DNA of 47,184 nt from Clostridia bacterium (lineage in GTDB: Bacteria; Bacillota; Clostridia; Oscillospirales; Acutalibacteraceae): assembly GCA_017631955.1 (NCBI GenBank), contig JAGBSJ010000001.1, positions 1 through 47,184 on the forward strand, in the 5' to 3' direction. This document shows positions 32,480-41,912 of this stretch, piece by piece. A program made the position numbers and the translations under genes. How positions within the stretch are numbered: position 1 is the first letter of the stretch; each line of letters opens with the position of its first letter. The notes under the pieces are model-generated. The model searched no databases. It was not told where the DNA came from and was given only the letters and a program-made list of their open reading frames with translations.

Positions 32480-33811
32480 ATGCTCTTTTTCTATCCTGAA
32501 GATTTTGGTGCACTTGGCAATGGTGTAAACAATGACTGTGTTGCTATTCAATCTGCTATTGATAAGGCAGAAGAAAATGGTGGCGGTACAGTTGTGCTCA
32601 CTTCTGGCAAAACATATTATTCCGATTCAATCCGTATGAAGAAAAATGTTGAACTTCATTTGCAGAAGGGCTCTCGTCTTAAAGCAACTGACAATATTGA
32701 TGGTTATATTCGTCCTTGCAATATGATTAATGACCCAAAAACTGCACTTATTGGCAACCCTGTTACAGGTAAACCATCATTCGTATTCATTTATGGTTAT
32801 GAGGCAGACGGTTGCACAATTTCAGGCGAAGGCACTATTGATGCTAACGGTCACGCTTTTGTTGAGCGTAAAGACAAATACTATGTAACAGGCAATTTTT
32901 ACCCACGCCCAACAGTAATTTACATTGAAAAGAGTAACAACATTACTTTCAAAGATGTAACAATTGTTGATGCACCTTTCTGGACTTTGCATCCTGCAGG
33001 TTGTGATGATGTGCTTATTTCTCAAATCCGTATTCTTAACGACCTTGATGTTGCAAACTCAGACGGTATTGACCCTGACCACTGCACAAATGTAAGAATT
33101 CTTGGTTGTCATGTTGAGTGTGCAGACGATTGTATTTGCTTAAAAACATCAAAAGGTAATGCAGAATATGGCCCTTGCGAAAATATTATTATTGCAAATT
33201 GTACTCTCATTTCAACATCTGCTGCAATTAAAATCGGTACAGAGGGTGTTGGCGATTTCCGTAATGTTATAGTTGACAACTGCATTATTTCACGAAGCAA
33301 TCGCGGACTTTCAATTCAGATTCGTGATGGCGGTAATGTTGAAAATGTTACATATTCAAACTGCATTATTGAAACTCGTCGCTTCTGCCCTGATTGGTGG
33401 GGCACAGCCGAGCCAATTGTTATTACTACATTCAATCGCGATGAAAATACAAAGTCAGGTAAAATCAAGAATATTCGTTTCCGTAATATTACCTGCAAAG
33501 GTGAAAATGGTGTGCTTATTCACGGTACGGAAGAAAATATGATTGAAGATGTAATCTTTGAAAATGTAAGCGTTACAATGACAAAAACATCAAAATGGGA
33601 TTGTGGACTTTACGATTTACGCCCTTGTCTTCAATATGGTGTTGAAAAGTATAAAAACAGCGGTTTCTTTATAAGAAACGCAAAAAATGTGCTTATTGAA
33701 AAATCATCTGTACAGTGGGGTAACATCTGCGACGATTACAACAAAGCAATTGATGCAGAAAACGCACCGAATCTTAAACTCATAAGATTTACGGGTGCAG
33801 ACGCACAATAA
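32480..33811 (+). CDS. Glycoside hydrolase family 28 (polygalacturonase-like)
   Basis: 443 residues of right-handed beta-helix with repeated N-I-x-I/V-x-N-C turns. The catalytic region has NSDGIDPD (193-200) and ADDCI (215-219, Asp216-Asp217), the GH28 acid residues. No signal peptide is seen, so it probably acts in the cytoplasm on imported oligosaccharides such as oligogalacturonides or rhamnogalacturonan fragments. GGAGG lies eight bases before the ATG. The gene starts 24 bases after tRNA-Thr and has no room for its own promoter, so it is probably expressed from the tRNA promoter and freed by tRNA processing. Confidence 0.88.
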   Translation: MLFFYPEDFGALGNGVNNDCVAIQSAIDKAEENGGGTVVLTSGKTYYSDSIRMKKNVELHLQKGSRLKATDNIDGYIRPCNMINDPKTALIGNPVTGKPSFVFIYGYEADGCTISGEGTIDANGHAFVERKDKYYVTGNFYPRPTVIYIEKSNNITFKDVTIVDAPFWTLHPAGCDDVLISQIRILNDLDVANSDGIDPDHCTNVRILGCHVECADDCICLKTSKGNAEYGPCENIIIANCTLISTSAAIKIGTEGVGDFRNVIVDNCIISRSNRGLSIQIRDGGNVENVTYSNCIIETRRFCPDWWGTAEPIVITTFNRDENTKSGKIKNIRFRNITCKGENGVLIHGTEENMIEDVIFENVSVTMTKTSKWDCGLYDLRPCLQYGVEKYKNSGFFIRNAKNVLIEKSSVQWGNICDDYNKAIDAENAPNLKLIRFTGADAQ

Positions 33812-33823
33812 AAAGCAAAAATT

Positions 33824-33852
33824 AACCCGACCTTGATGGTCGGGTTTTCTTA
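33824..33852. terminator. Bidirectional terminator after GH28
   Basis: Nine-base stem AACCCGACC / GGTCGGGTT (33824-33832, 33838-33846), loop TTGAT, with T-tracts on both strands (TTCTT on plus, AATTTTTG on minus). Confidence 0.9.
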
Positions 33853-33859
33853 TGTCTAA

Positions 33860-34414
33860 TTATCTAAACCACTCATATACTGCAGGAATGAATGTTCCTA
33901 AAATATATGGTGTTGCGAATGCGAAAAGGATTGAAGTAATAAGTGTTACACCCCATTTTTCAAGGCGTGCACCTACAAAAAAGATTGCATAAAGTGGTGC
34001 TACAAGAATTTTTGAAATAGGATTTTTCCCTTTTTGGAAGAAGTTTTCTTTTAACATCATAACATCTTCAATCTGTGGGAAAAGGTTTGTCAAAAGTGAA
34101 ATGCCAAGGTAAAGGCAAATCCAAGAAAACCACTGGTCATATCTGCCAAGGTAAATAATTTCGGTAGCACCGTGACAGAGTATTAAAAATCCCAACACAA
34201 GATTAAAGAAAAATGGAATAAAGCAAACGTCAAAACTTGGACCTTTTCTCTTTATAAGTTCGTGGTCAATATGGCCGAGCATTTCATTAAACTGAACTGC
34301 CCTTGCATCATCAACAAGTACTTTTGAGGCACGGCAACTCATATGTTCAAAAAATGAATGGAGCATTGCACCGGGAAGTGTCAATGTTTTTACAATTATA
34401 TAAACCATACTCAT
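33860..34414 (-). CDS. Small polytopic membrane protein, possible degenerate M50-like
   Basis: 184 residues with about four hydrophobic segments (1-20, 66-85, 94-115, 137-175). An early segment, LPGAMLHSFFEHMSCR (13-28), followed by GHIDHE (47-52), recalls a family of membrane proteins with PG-x3-HE-x2-H and GyV-x-HE motifs related to M50 metalloproteases. Here the first motif is H-S-F-F-E-H, so a HExxH zinc site is not intact. I cannot name the family with confidence. The ATG overlaps the stop of the TPR protein gene (ATGA), so the two are translated together, probably as partners in one membrane complex downstream of secA. Confidence 0.7.
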   Translation of the reverse strand: MSMVYIIVKTLTLPGAMLHSFFEHMSCRASKVLVDDARAVQFNEMLGHIDHELIKRKGPSFDVCFIPFFFNLVLGFLILCHGATEIIYLGRYDQWFSWICLYLGISLLTNLFPQIEDVMMLKENFFQKGKNPISKILVAPLYAIFFVGARLEKWGVTLITSILFAFATPYILGTFIPAVYEWFR

Positions 34415-35916
34415 ATTAAATCATAACCTCCACTCATCGCTAATTCCTGCAAAGTAACTTTGCCGTCTCTGTAATTTTTCACATCACTTGAGAAGCCAGA
34501 TGCCTCTTCACCATACTCTTTAATTTCTTCTTCAAGAGTTTTGAATGTTTCTGTGTCGCCTGTTTGGAGTGCCAACATAGCGTACATATCTCTTACCTGA
34601 ACTGAAATTGAATATGTTTCTGCCTGATATGAATAGCATTCTTTTGCAGATGCATAAGCACTCTTATAGTCTTTCAACATAATGTAATTAAGTGTTTTCT
34701 GCATTGAAAGAATATAGCCCATTTGCGGAATATAGTCGTCGCCGTCAGGAATACTTGCCAACATATTAAGACCGCTAATGCAAGTGTCAATGCCTTTTTG
34801 ATAATCCTTATCACGATAACGTGAAAGCATTGACACAACCATATGGTAGTCTACACTTTCTTTATTGTCTTCGCGGATTTCTTTCGCAAGGGCTTCTGCT
34901 TTTTCATATTCGCCAATTCCTACATATGTTGCCGAGAGTAACGGATTAACAAGTTTTGCAAGGTAATCCGAACCCTCTGCTGCTTTACTTAAGTATTCTG
35001 CAATTACCTTGTCATCTTTACCTGCATATTGAACAAGTGAATACTTATACATGTTAATCCAAGCATCATCACAAGTATAAATTTCTTCTTTACCAGTAGG
35101 AGTAAATCCCTCTTCACCCTCAAGGTGATATTCAGAGCCCTTCACATAAATCTTTTTGTCTGAAAGAGCGTTAAGTTTACCCATTATTTCATCATAGTTA
35201 TGGTCAGTAACATCAGCATATGCACCAAGAACATCTTGAATTACAAGCACAGTTGCCTGCATATTTATAAGTTGTTTTTCTATTTCTGCAACATCTTTAT
35301 ACATAGGCATTTTCTTTGCTGTTTCTGAGAAATATTTGCCCGCATCAGAAACTACTGAATCCATATCAACCAAATCATAGTTAAGAAGAATTCGTTTTTC
35401 ATAAAGATTAAGATATTTACCATCATCTTCTTCGTCTATATGAGACAACGCCTTGTTATATTTCTGAAATGCAGAAAGAAGATTATGTTCATTGTATGCT
35501 TTTTCGCCCTCAATCATATATGAGAAAATCGGCACATTTGTTGCAAATGAAATTACCGCAACAATAGTAACAAAAACTGTAAGAATTGCTGCTACTGCAC
35601 CTTTCCAGTCATATGGGTATTTTTCAAGAATCGCTTCACACTCTGAACAGAAAGGACTGCTAGGATTTTTCTCTGTGCCTCTTGGTCTTTCGCCACAACA
35701 TTCACAAAGTTCGTCTTCTGTGAGTTCTTCTTTGGATTTTGATTCGCCCATTGTGATAGCATAACCCTCAACTTCATATTCTTGATTTTCTTCTGTTTCT
35801 ACAGTTTCTTCTGACTCTTCTCTTGCTTTATCAAGTTCTTCTTTGAAGATTCGTGCAAGTTCTTCCATCTCTTCACGATAGTCGCCTGCACCGTTGTTAA
35901 GATTTTTATCTTTCAA
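34411..35916 (-). CDS. Zinc-ribbon, single-TM, TPR-like protein
   Basis: 501 residues from a TTG at 35916, seven bases after GGAGG. Residues 1-70 are highly acidic and charged. A short zinc-ribbon-like module has Cys71, Cys74, Cys90 and Cys93 (two C-x2-C pairs, plus Cys73). One membrane helix (105-127) follows. Residues about 135-480 are helical repeats of TPR type (for example GEKAYNEHNLLSAFQKYNKAL and YEKAEALAKEIRED) that would lie outside the membrane. No family is recognised. The gene is 20 bases after secA and overlaps the small membrane protein gene, suggesting a role at the membrane or in export. That role is inferred from position only. Confidence 0.78.
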   Translation of the reverse strand: MKDKNLNNGAGDYREEMEELARIFKEELDKAREESEETVETEENQEYEVEGYAITMGESKSKEELTEDELCECCGERPRGTEKNPSSPFCSECEAILEKYPYDWKGAVAAILTVFVTIVAVISFATNVPIFSYMIEGEKAYNEHNLLSAFQKYNKALSHIDEEDDGKYLNLYEKRILLNYDLVDMDSVVSDAGKYFSETAKKMPMYKDVAEIEKQLINMQATVLVIQDVLGAYADVTDHNYDEIMGKLNALSDKKIYVKGSEYHLEGEEGFTPTGKEEIYTCDDAWINMYKYSLVQYAGKDDKVIAEYLSKAAEGSDYLAKLVNPLLSATYVGIGEYEKAEALAKEIREDNKESVDYHMVVSMLSRYRDKDYQKGIDTCISGLNMLASIPDGDDYIPQMGYILSMQKTLNYIMLKDYKSAYASAKECYSYQAETYSISVQVRDMYAMLALQTGDTETFKTLEEEIKEYGEEASGFSSDVKNYRDGKVTLQELAMSGGYDLI

Positions 35917-35936
35917 CTCAATTCCTCCTTCAAAAA

Positions 35937-38666
35937 TTACTGTTCATTCACGCCGCAGCATTTTTTGTATTTTTTACCGCTACCACAAGGACATGGGTCA
36001 TTTCTGCCTACTTTTTCGCCTTTTTTAACAGGGCGCTTTTTATCACTACCATCAGTAGCACCGCTTGTTGCAGTAATTTTTGCCGCTTGCTCACGCTTAA
36101 CATCTTCTTCGCTTTTAAGACGGAATGTAAGAAGTGTAAGAACCGTACCCTCTCTTATAAGAGCGTTCATTTCATCGAACATATCATAACTTTCCATACG
36201 GAATGCAACAACAGGGTCTTGTTGTGCATAAGAACGAAGATAAATTCCTCGTTTAAGTTCTTCCATAGCGTCAATGTGGTCCATCCAACGAAGGTCAACA
36301 TTGTGAAGAAGAACTTTTCTTTCAAGTTCTGACATAATTTGTTCGCCGTATTCTGAATACTTTGCATCATAAATTTCCATTGCCTTTGTATAGAAATAAT
36401 CTTTGAATTCGGCGTTTGTATTGTATTCTCCTACAATATCTTTATCTACAAGGAACTTAAGTTTCTTAATAAGACCGTTAATGTTCCAATCCTTAACATC
36501 ATTTGATACAGGGCAATAGAAATCAACTGTTTCATCAACATAACCCTCAATCATTTTAAGGATTGCAGAATGAATATCATAACCGTCAAGAATCTGATTA
36601 CGCTGTTCGTAAACTTTCTTTCTCTGTTCATTCATAACGTCGTCAAATTTAATAACATTGCGACGCATTGCATAGTGGTTACCTTCAACTTTCTTCTGCG
36701 CACTTTCAATAGTATTTGTAAAAATCTTTGCCTCAACAGGAATATCACCCATACTCTTGAATGTGTCAAGAATTGTATAGAAACGGTCACCTGCGAAAAG
36801 ACGAAGAAGTTCGTCTTCTGCTGACAAGAAGAATTTACTCTGACCATTGTCGCCCTGACGACCTGCACGACCTCTTAACTGATTATCAATTCGGCGTGAC
36901 TCGTGACGCTCTGTACCTATAATATAAAGACCGCCTGCGTCGCGTACCTTTTGTTGTTCTTCGCGAAGTTCTTCTTTATATTTGTTTTCAAGTTCACGGT
37001 AAACTTTACGTGCTTCAAGAATATCTGTATTATCTGTTTCTGCAAAACCAGTTGCTTCTGCAATAAGTTCGTCAGAATAGTCCATTCTTCTCATTTCTGC
37101 ACGAGCCATATAATCAGGGTTACCACCCAAAATAATGTCAGTACCACGACCCGCCATATTTGTTGCGATTGTTACAGCACCGAATTTACCTGCCTGTGCA
37201 ACGATTTCTGCTTCTTTGTCGTGATATTTAGCATTAAGAACATTATGTGGAATACCTGCTTTGCGAAGTGCTTTACTTAAAAGTTCGCTCTTTTCAATGT
37301 TTGTTGTACCAACAAGCACCGGCTGACCTTTTTTGTTGCTTTCTAAAATCTGTTCAATAATTGCTCTATATTTTGCAACTTCAGTTTTGTAAAGAACATC
37401 ATCTTCGTCATTTCTTACCATTGGTTTATTTGTTGGAATTTCAATAACGTCAAGTGAATAAATCTCTTGGAATTCTGTGCTTTCAGTCATAGCAGTACCT
37501 GTCATACCTGAAAGTTTTGTGTAAAGACGGAAATAATTCTGGAATGTAATTGTTGCAAGAGTTTTTGACTCACGCTCAACTTTAACATTTTCTTTTGCTT
37601 CAATTGCCTGATGAAGACCGTCAGAATAACGACGGCCAATCATAATACGACCGGTAAACTCGTCAACAATTAAAACCTGACCATCTTTAACAACATAGTC
37701 AACATCACGCTTCATAACGCCGATTGCTTTAAGAGCAATATCAATATGGTGCTGAATTGTAAGGTTTTCTACATCTGCAAGGTTTTCAAGGCCGAAGAAT
37801 TTTTCTGCTTTCTTGATACCATTCTGTGTAAGTGAAGCAGTTTTTGCTTTTTCGTCAACGATAAAGTCGTCATCTTCACCTGCAATGTTTTCAATGCCTT
37901 GTTTTGAATCGATTTCTTTAACTTTGCACATTTTAAGACGCTTTACAAAATCATTTGCAATTTTATAAAGGTCAGTTGACTTATCACCCATACCAGAAAT
38001 GATAAGTGGAGTTCTTGCTTCGTCAATAAGAATTGAGTCAACCTCGTCAACTACCGCAAAGTTGTGACCACGCTGTACTCTTTGTTCAGCATAAATTACC
38101 ATATTATCACGAAGATAGTCAAAGCCCATCTCGTTATTTGTACCATAAGTAATATCACAAGCATAAGCAGCGCGTCTTTGTTCACCATCTAAATCGTGAG
38201 CTATAAGACCAACTGAAAGACCTAAAAATCTATAAAGCTTGCCCATCCATTCAGAGTCACGACGAGCAAGGTAATCGTTAACTGTAACAATATGAACACC
38301 TTTGCCTGTAAGTGCATTAAGGTATGCAGGAAGTGTAGCAACAAGAGTTTTACCTTCACCTGTTCTCATTTCTGCAATTCGGCCTTGGTGAAGAACAATA
38401 CCACCGATAATCTGCACTGGGAAATGGCGCATGTTAAGAACACGGGCAGATGCCTCACGACAAGTTGCAAATGCCTCTGGCAAAATATCGTCAAGTGTTT
38501 CACCATTTTTAAGACGCTCTTTGAATTCAACTGTCTTTGCCTGAAGTTCTGCGTCTGTTAACTTCTTGTATTCTTCTTCAAGCTCGAGAACTTTTTTCTG
38601 TATTGGAATTATTCTTTTTACCTCACGTGAAGAATAATCACCAAAGAGTTTTTTGAATAGGGACAT
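35937..38666 (-). CDS. secA: Preprotein translocase ATPase SecA
   Basis: 909 residues. It contains the DEAD motor with Walker A RTGEGKT (101-107) and Walker B VVDEVD (205-210), the preprotein cross-linking and scaffold domains, helicase motifs such as AGRGTDI and [21 protein letters not shown] (shortened here: [15 protein letters not shown]), and a C-terminal zinc-binding SEC-C tail ([17 protein letters not shown]). It drives post-translational export through SecYEG at the cytoplasmic membrane. AAAGGAT precedes the ATG. An extended -10 promoter at 38758-38766 leads into a leader of about 85 bases carrying a stable hairpin. Two unknown membrane-protein genes follow in the same operon. Confidence 0.96.
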   Translation of the reverse strand: MSLFKKLFGDYSSREVKRIIPIQKKVLELEEEYKKLTDAELQAKTVEFKERLKNGETLDDILPEAFATCREASARVLNMRHFPVQIIGGIVLHQGRIAEMRTGEGKTLVATLPAYLNALTGKGVHIVTVNDYLARRDSEWMGKLYRFLGLSVGLIAHDLDGEQRRAAYACDITYGTNNEMGFDYLRDNMVIYAEQRVQRGHNFAVVDEVDSILIDEARTPLIISGMGDKSTDLYKIANDFVKRLKMCKVKEIDSKQGIENIAGEDDDFIVDEKAKTASLTQNGIKKAEKFFGLENLADVENLTIQHHIDIALKAIGVMKRDVDYVVKDGQVLIVDEFTGRIMIGRRYSDGLHQAIEAKENVKVERESKTLATITFQNYFRLYTKLSGMTGTAMTESTEFQEIYSLDVIEIPTNKPMVRNDEDDVLYKTEVAKYRAIIEQILESNKKGQPVLVGTTNIEKSELLSKALRKAGIPHNVLNAKYHDKEAEIVAQAGKFGAVTIATNMAGRGTDIILGGNPDYMARAEMRRMDYSDELIAEATGFAETDNTDILEARKVYRELENKYKEELREEQQKVRDAGGLYIIGTERHESRRIDNQLRGRAGRQGDNGQSKFFLSAEDELLRLFAGDRFYTILDTFKSMGDIPVEAKIFTNTIESAQKKVEGNHYAMRRNVIKFDDVMNEQRKKVYEQRNQILDGYDIHSAILKMIEGYVDETVDFYCPVSNDVKDWNINGLIKKLKFLVDKDIVGEYNTNAEFKDYFYTKAMEIYDAKYSEYGEQIMSELERKVLLHNVDLRWMDHIDAMEELKRGIYLRSYAQQDPVVAFRMESYDMFDEMNALIREGTVLTLLTFRLKSEEDVKREQAAKITATSGATDGSDKKRPVKKGEKVGRNDPCPCGSGKKYKKCCGVNEQ

Positions 38667-38718
38667 TTCTATATCTATCCTTTCAGATTATTAACAAAAT
38701 ACATATATTTGTTGAATT

Positions 38719-38743
38719 GGGTGATTGCTAAACATAACCACCC
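38719..38743 (-). promoter_or_regulatory. Hairpin in the secA leader
   Basis: On the secA transcript GGGUGGUU (38743-38736) pairs with AAUCACCC (38726-38719) over all eight positions with one G-U pair, around a 9-base loop. The other strand would have an A-C mismatch, so the fold favours the secA RNA. No U-tract follows. Confidence 0.5.
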
Positions 38744-38757
38744 ATTTTATTGGTTAC

Positions 38758-38786
38758 ATTATAACATATATATTCAGAAAAATCAT
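38758..38786 (-). promoter_or_regulatory. Extended -10 promoter of secA
   Basis: Minus strand: -10 TATAAT (38763-38758) preceded by TGT (extended -10), with a weak -35 (ATGATT, 38786-38781). The transcript would start near 38751. Confidence 0.6.
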
Positions 38787-38817
38787 TAATTTTTTGTGAA
38801 TTTTTAAGTATTTTTCC

Positions 38818-38859
38818 TTGATTTACCTACATTTTTTTGGTATTCTTATTATGTATAAT
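38818..38859 (+). promoter_or_regulatory. Promoter region of the 38909-43764 operon
   Basis: Two overlapping candidates: TTGATT (38818-38823) with 17 bases to TATTCT (38841-38846), and a consensus -10 TATAAT (38854-38859) with a poor -35. The leader would be about 45-55 bases, ending in AAGGAGG. Confidence 0.5.
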
Positions 38860-38908
38860 AGTTTTCGGTCACAATATACGAAATTTTCCATATAAGGAGG
38901 AACGAAAA

Positions 38909-39673
38909 ATGACTGATTCAAGAACACTTGCTTACATAAATATGTATGCAGTTCTCGGCACTTTGGAAAATCTTTGCGAACTTGACGACAAAGCAAAAGA
39001 AATTATTTCAGGTATTGAAAAACCAATTTCTGTTGCCTTTGATGTTAAGAATGGTCCAAGTGCTACACTTACATTCTCTAAAAACGGTTGCCGTATGGAT
39101 GATGGTGTGAACGCTGATTGCGACATCAAAATCCCTGTTGCTAATTGCGACAAATTTAACGGAATTATCGACGGCAAGGTAACTCCAATCCCAACAAAAG
39201 GTCTTACTAAGGTTAATTTCCTTCTTAAAACCTTCACAGCTCTCACTGACCGTCTTACAGAGGTTATGAGACCATCTGAAGAAGCACTTAAAGATGCTGA
39301 TTTCTTCCGTCTCAATACTCTCTGCACATTCTACACAGTATCAGTTGCCCTTTCACAGATTGGCAATCAGGATGCTATCGGTAAATTCAGCGCATCAAAC
39401 ATTGCTGATGGTGATATCCAGATTGGTATTACAAACGAAGTTTATGCTACAATCCGTGTTAAAGATAATCATATGATTACTATTAAACAGGCATCAGAAA
39501 AGCCACGTGCAATTATGGAATTCTGCGACATACCTCTTGCTAATGCACTTTTCGCAGGCACAGTTAACTCAATCGACCACGTTGGTAACGGTAACATTAC
39601 AATCCGTGGTCTTATCTCAATGGTAGATAACGTTAACCGTATTCTTGACAGAGTTGCACTCTATCTTGCATAA
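38909..39673 (+). CDS. SCP2-like two-domain protein A
   Basis: 254 residues from the ATG at 38909, eight bases after AAGGAGG (a longer ATG at 38837 precedes the promoter -10). No signal or membrane helix. Two successive segments look like sterol-carrier-protein-2 folds. Residues 40-120 carry D-I-K-I-P-V-x5-KFNGIIDGK, a hydrophobic helix and TKVNFLLKTF. Residues 168-253 carry AIMEFCDIPLANALFAGT, NITIRGLIS and RILDRVALYL. SCP2 domains bind fatty acids, acyl-CoA or sterols in a hydrophobic tunnel. It heads an operon with an aminotransferase and transketolase and has a distant paralogue at its end (42958). The assignment is from pattern recognition, so the fold should be confirmed. Confidence 0.65.
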   Translation: MTDSRTLAYINMYAVLGTLENLCELDDKAKEIISGIEKPISVAFDVKNGPSATLTFSKNGCRMDDGVNADCDIKIPVANCDKFNGIIDGKVTPIPTKGLTKVNFLLKTFTALTDRLTEVMRPSEEALKDADFFRLNTLCTFYTVSVALSQIGNQDAIGKFSASNIADGDIQIGITNEVYATIRVKDNHMITIKQASEKPRAIMEFCDIPLANALFAGTVNSIDHVGNGNITIRGLISMVDNVNRILDRVALYLA

Positions 39674-39687
39674 GGAGGACAAAAAAG

Positions 39688-40956
39688 ATGAGTAAATTCC
39701 CATTATACGATACTACTAAAAGCCGTGAAATGTTTAACCGTGCATCACAGGTTATTCCAGGCGGTATTTACGGTCATTTAGGTCCTGCTGAAGGTCAGTG
39801 GATTCCTGTTAACAGATGGCCATCATTCTCAGAAAAAGCACAGGGCTCTTACTTCTGGGACGTTGACGGTAACAAATATATTGACTATATGTGTGCTTAT
39901 GGCCCTAACGTTTTAGGTTACAATGACCCTGATGTTGACGCTGCTGCACTTGCACAGCTTAAACTCGGCAACTGCACAACTGCACCTGGAAAGGTTATGG
40001 TTGAATGTGCAGAAACACTTGTTGACACAGTTGCTTGTGCTGACTGGGCATTCTTCTGCAAGAATGGTTCAGATACAACAACACTTGCTACAATGGCAGC
40101 TCGTGCACATACACATAAAAAGAAGATTATCTTCTTAAAATACTACTACCACGGAGATTTCCCATGGGCACAGAAAATTGACTACCCAGGTATTACTCCT
40201 GAAGACGTAGCAAACAATGTTATCGTTCCTTGGTTCGACCTTGATGCTCTTCAAAAAGCATATGACGACAACAACGGCGATATCGCAGGTCTTATTGCTC
40301 AGCCATATGACCACGGTAACTTCAAAGATAACGAAGTAGCATCTAAAGAATACTGGCAGGCAGTTCGTAAATGGTGCGACGACCACGGTGTTGTTCTTAT
40401 CATTGACGACGTTCGTGCTGGTTTCCGTCTTGACCTTGCTGGTTCTGACCACTTCTATGGTTTCAAAGCAGACCTTATCTGCTTCTGTAAAGCACTTGCT
40501 AACGGTTACAATATGTCAGCACTTTGCGGTGGCGAACATATGAAAGCAACTGTTTCAGGTATTACCTACACTGGCTCTTACTGGATGAGCGCAGTTCCAT
40601 TTGCTGCTTGTATCGCTTGTATCAACAAGATGAAAGCACTTGACACACCTACAATGTTCCGTCGTCTTGGCCAAATGGTAACTGATGGTTTCAAGAAAGC
40701 TGGTGCTGAACACGGTTTCGACCTTCGCGTTTCAGGTGAACCTGCACTCTTCTATTTAAGAATTGCTAATGATGACAACCTTATGCTTCACCAGGAATGG
40801 GTTGCAGAATGTGTTAACCGCGGTTTGTTTATCACATCTCACCACAATCACTTCATTAACGCTTCTCTTACAGAAGACGACATTAAGTTGTCTATTGATA
40901 TTGCAGAAGATGCATTTGCAGCGGTTGCTAAGAGACACCCTGAACTTAGAGGTTAA
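39688..40956 (+). CDS. Class III PLP aminotransferase, GSA-aminomutase-like
   Basis: 422 residues. The fold I pattern of glutamate-1-semialdehyde aminomutase is present: ASQVIPGGIYG (19-29), FWDVDGNKYIDYMCAYGPNVLGYNDP, a phosphate-binding segment KNGSDTT (125-131), Asp240 in LIIDDVRAGFR (usually DEVxTGFR) and the Schiff-base Lys268 (CFCKALANGY). It moves an amino group to or within a keto or aldehyde substrate. A haem role is unlikely: no other haem genes are present, and the neighbours are transketolase subunits and SCP2-like proteins. AAGGAGG precedes the ATG, 14 bases after protein A. Codon use is strongly biased, suggesting high expression. Confidence 0.9.
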   Translation: MSKFPLYDTTKSREMFNRASQVIPGGIYGHLGPAEGQWIPVNRWPSFSEKAQGSYFWDVDGNKYIDYMCAYGPNVLGYNDPDVDAAALAQLKLGNCTTAPGKVMVECAETLVDTVACADWAFFCKNGSDTTTLATMAARAHTHKKKIIFLKYYYHGDFPWAQKIDYPGITPEDVANNVIVPWFDLDALQKAYDDNNGDIAGLIAQPYDHGNFKDNEVASKEYWQAVRKWCDDHGVVLIIDDVRAGFRLDLAGSDHFYGFKADLICFCKALANGYNMSALCGGEHMKATVSGITYTGSYWMSAVPFAACIACINKMKALDTPTMFRRLGQMVTDGFKKAGAEHGFDLRVSGEPALFYLRIANDDNLMLHQEWVAECVNRGLFITSHHNHFINASLTEDDIKLSIDIAEDAFAAVAKRHPELRG

Positions 40957-40978
40957 GCACAATTAATTAACAAATTAT

Positions 40979-40998
40979 AGCGGGGTGGGGACCCCGCT
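40979..40998 (+). other. GC-rich intercistronic hairpin
   Basis: AGCGGGGT / ACCCCGCT (40979-40986, 40991-40998) with loop GGGG, in the 72-base gap between aminotransferase and transketolase. It lacks a T-run, so it is not a classical terminator. It more probably sets mRNA stability or processing within the operon. Confidence 0.75.
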
Positions 40999-41028
40999 TC
41001 TAATAAAAGTTTTCTTGGAGGGAAAATT

Positions 41029-41910
41029 ATGGCTAATTTATCAAAAGCAGAATGGCTCGCACTCGAAAAGAAAGCCCTTGAACTCCGTAAACTCTGCGTA
41101 CAGACAACTGTATGGGCAGGTAGCGGACACTTCGGCGGCGGTATGAGTGTTATGGACCTTCTCACAGTTCTTTATCACAAGTATCTTAACATTAAAGTTG
41201 ATGACCCAAAATGGGACGACAGAGACCGTTTCATTCTTTCAAAAGGTCACGCAGCAATCGCTTATGCTCCTGTTCTTTGCGACAAGGGCTTCAACGATGT
41301 TGAAATGCTTAAATCATTCAACCTTTCTGGTTCAAAAATGGGTATGCACCTTGACTCAAACAAAGTTGTAGGCGTTGACGCTTCAACAGGTTCACTTGGT
41401 CACGGTCCATCAATCGCAGCAGGTACAGCACTTGCAGCACGCCTTATGAACAAAGATTTCCTTACATATGTAGTTACTGGTGACGGCGAACTTGACGAGG
41501 GTTCATGTTGGGAAGGTTTCATGACAATCAATCACTATAACCTTTCAAACTGTATCGTATTTATTGACCGTAACCACAATATGATTGACGGTAACACAGA
41601 AGATGTTAAGAAACTTGAACCACTTGCTGACAAGATGACAGCTTTCGGCTTCAACACAATCGTTGTTGATGGTAACAACATTGGTGAGCTTTGTGATGCT
41701 ATCGATGTTGCAATCGAAAGAGCAAAGACACCACAGGCACCTACATGTATTCTTATGGATACAAAGAAAGGTGCTGGTATCAAGTCAATCGAAGGCGACT
41801 ACACATGGCACTATGGTGCTATTGACGATGCACTCTTTGAAAAGTTTAATAATGAACTTGATGCTGACTATGCAGCAAGAGTTGCAAGAGCAGAGAAGGA
41901 GGGTAAATAA
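41029..41910 (+). CDS. Transketolase, N-terminal (pyrophosphate-binding) subunit
   Basis: 293 residues, equal to the first third of ordinary transketolase. It has GSGHFGGGMS (31-40; the usual P of GHPGG is F), SKGHAA (71-76), GSLGHGPS (121-128) and the thiamine diphosphate/Mg motif GDGELDEG (151-158) with the Asn-His-x-x motif near 180. Two-subunit transketolases are common in Clostridia and archaea and need the C-terminal subunit encoded next. They transfer a two-carbon ketol unit between ketose and aldose phosphates. Here the pair lies between an aminotransferase and SCP2-like proteins, so an aldehyde acceptor other than a sugar is possible. TTGGAGGG precedes the ATG. Confidence 0.94.
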   Translation: MANLSKAEWLALEKKALELRKLCVQTTVWAGSGHFGGGMSVMDLLTVLYHKYLNIKVDDPKWDDRDRFILSKGHAAIAYAPVLCDKGFNDVEMLKSFNLSGSKMGMHLDSNKVVGVDASTGSLGHGPSIAAGTALAARLMNKDFLTYVVTGDGELDEGSCWEGFMTINHYNLSNCIVFIDRNHNMIDGNTEDVKKLEPLADKMTAFGFNTIVVDGNNIGELCDAIDVAIERAKTPQAPTCILMDTKKGAGIKSIEGDYTWHYGAIDDALFEKFNNELDADYAARVARAEKEGK

Positions 41911-41912
41911 TT

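Noticed and set aside
33860-34414. Active M50 metalloprotease
   Set aside because: The motif is HSFFEH, not HExxH, so an intact zinc site cannot be claimed.
39688-40956. hemL (haem/tetrapyrrole synthesis)
   Set aside because: Family resemblance is clear, but no other tetrapyrrole gene is nearby, the cofactor motif is DDVRAGFR and the operon context is different.
40979-40998. Terminator between aminotransferase and transketolase
   Set aside because: The stem is strong but no T-run follows, so it was listed as an intercistronic hairpin.
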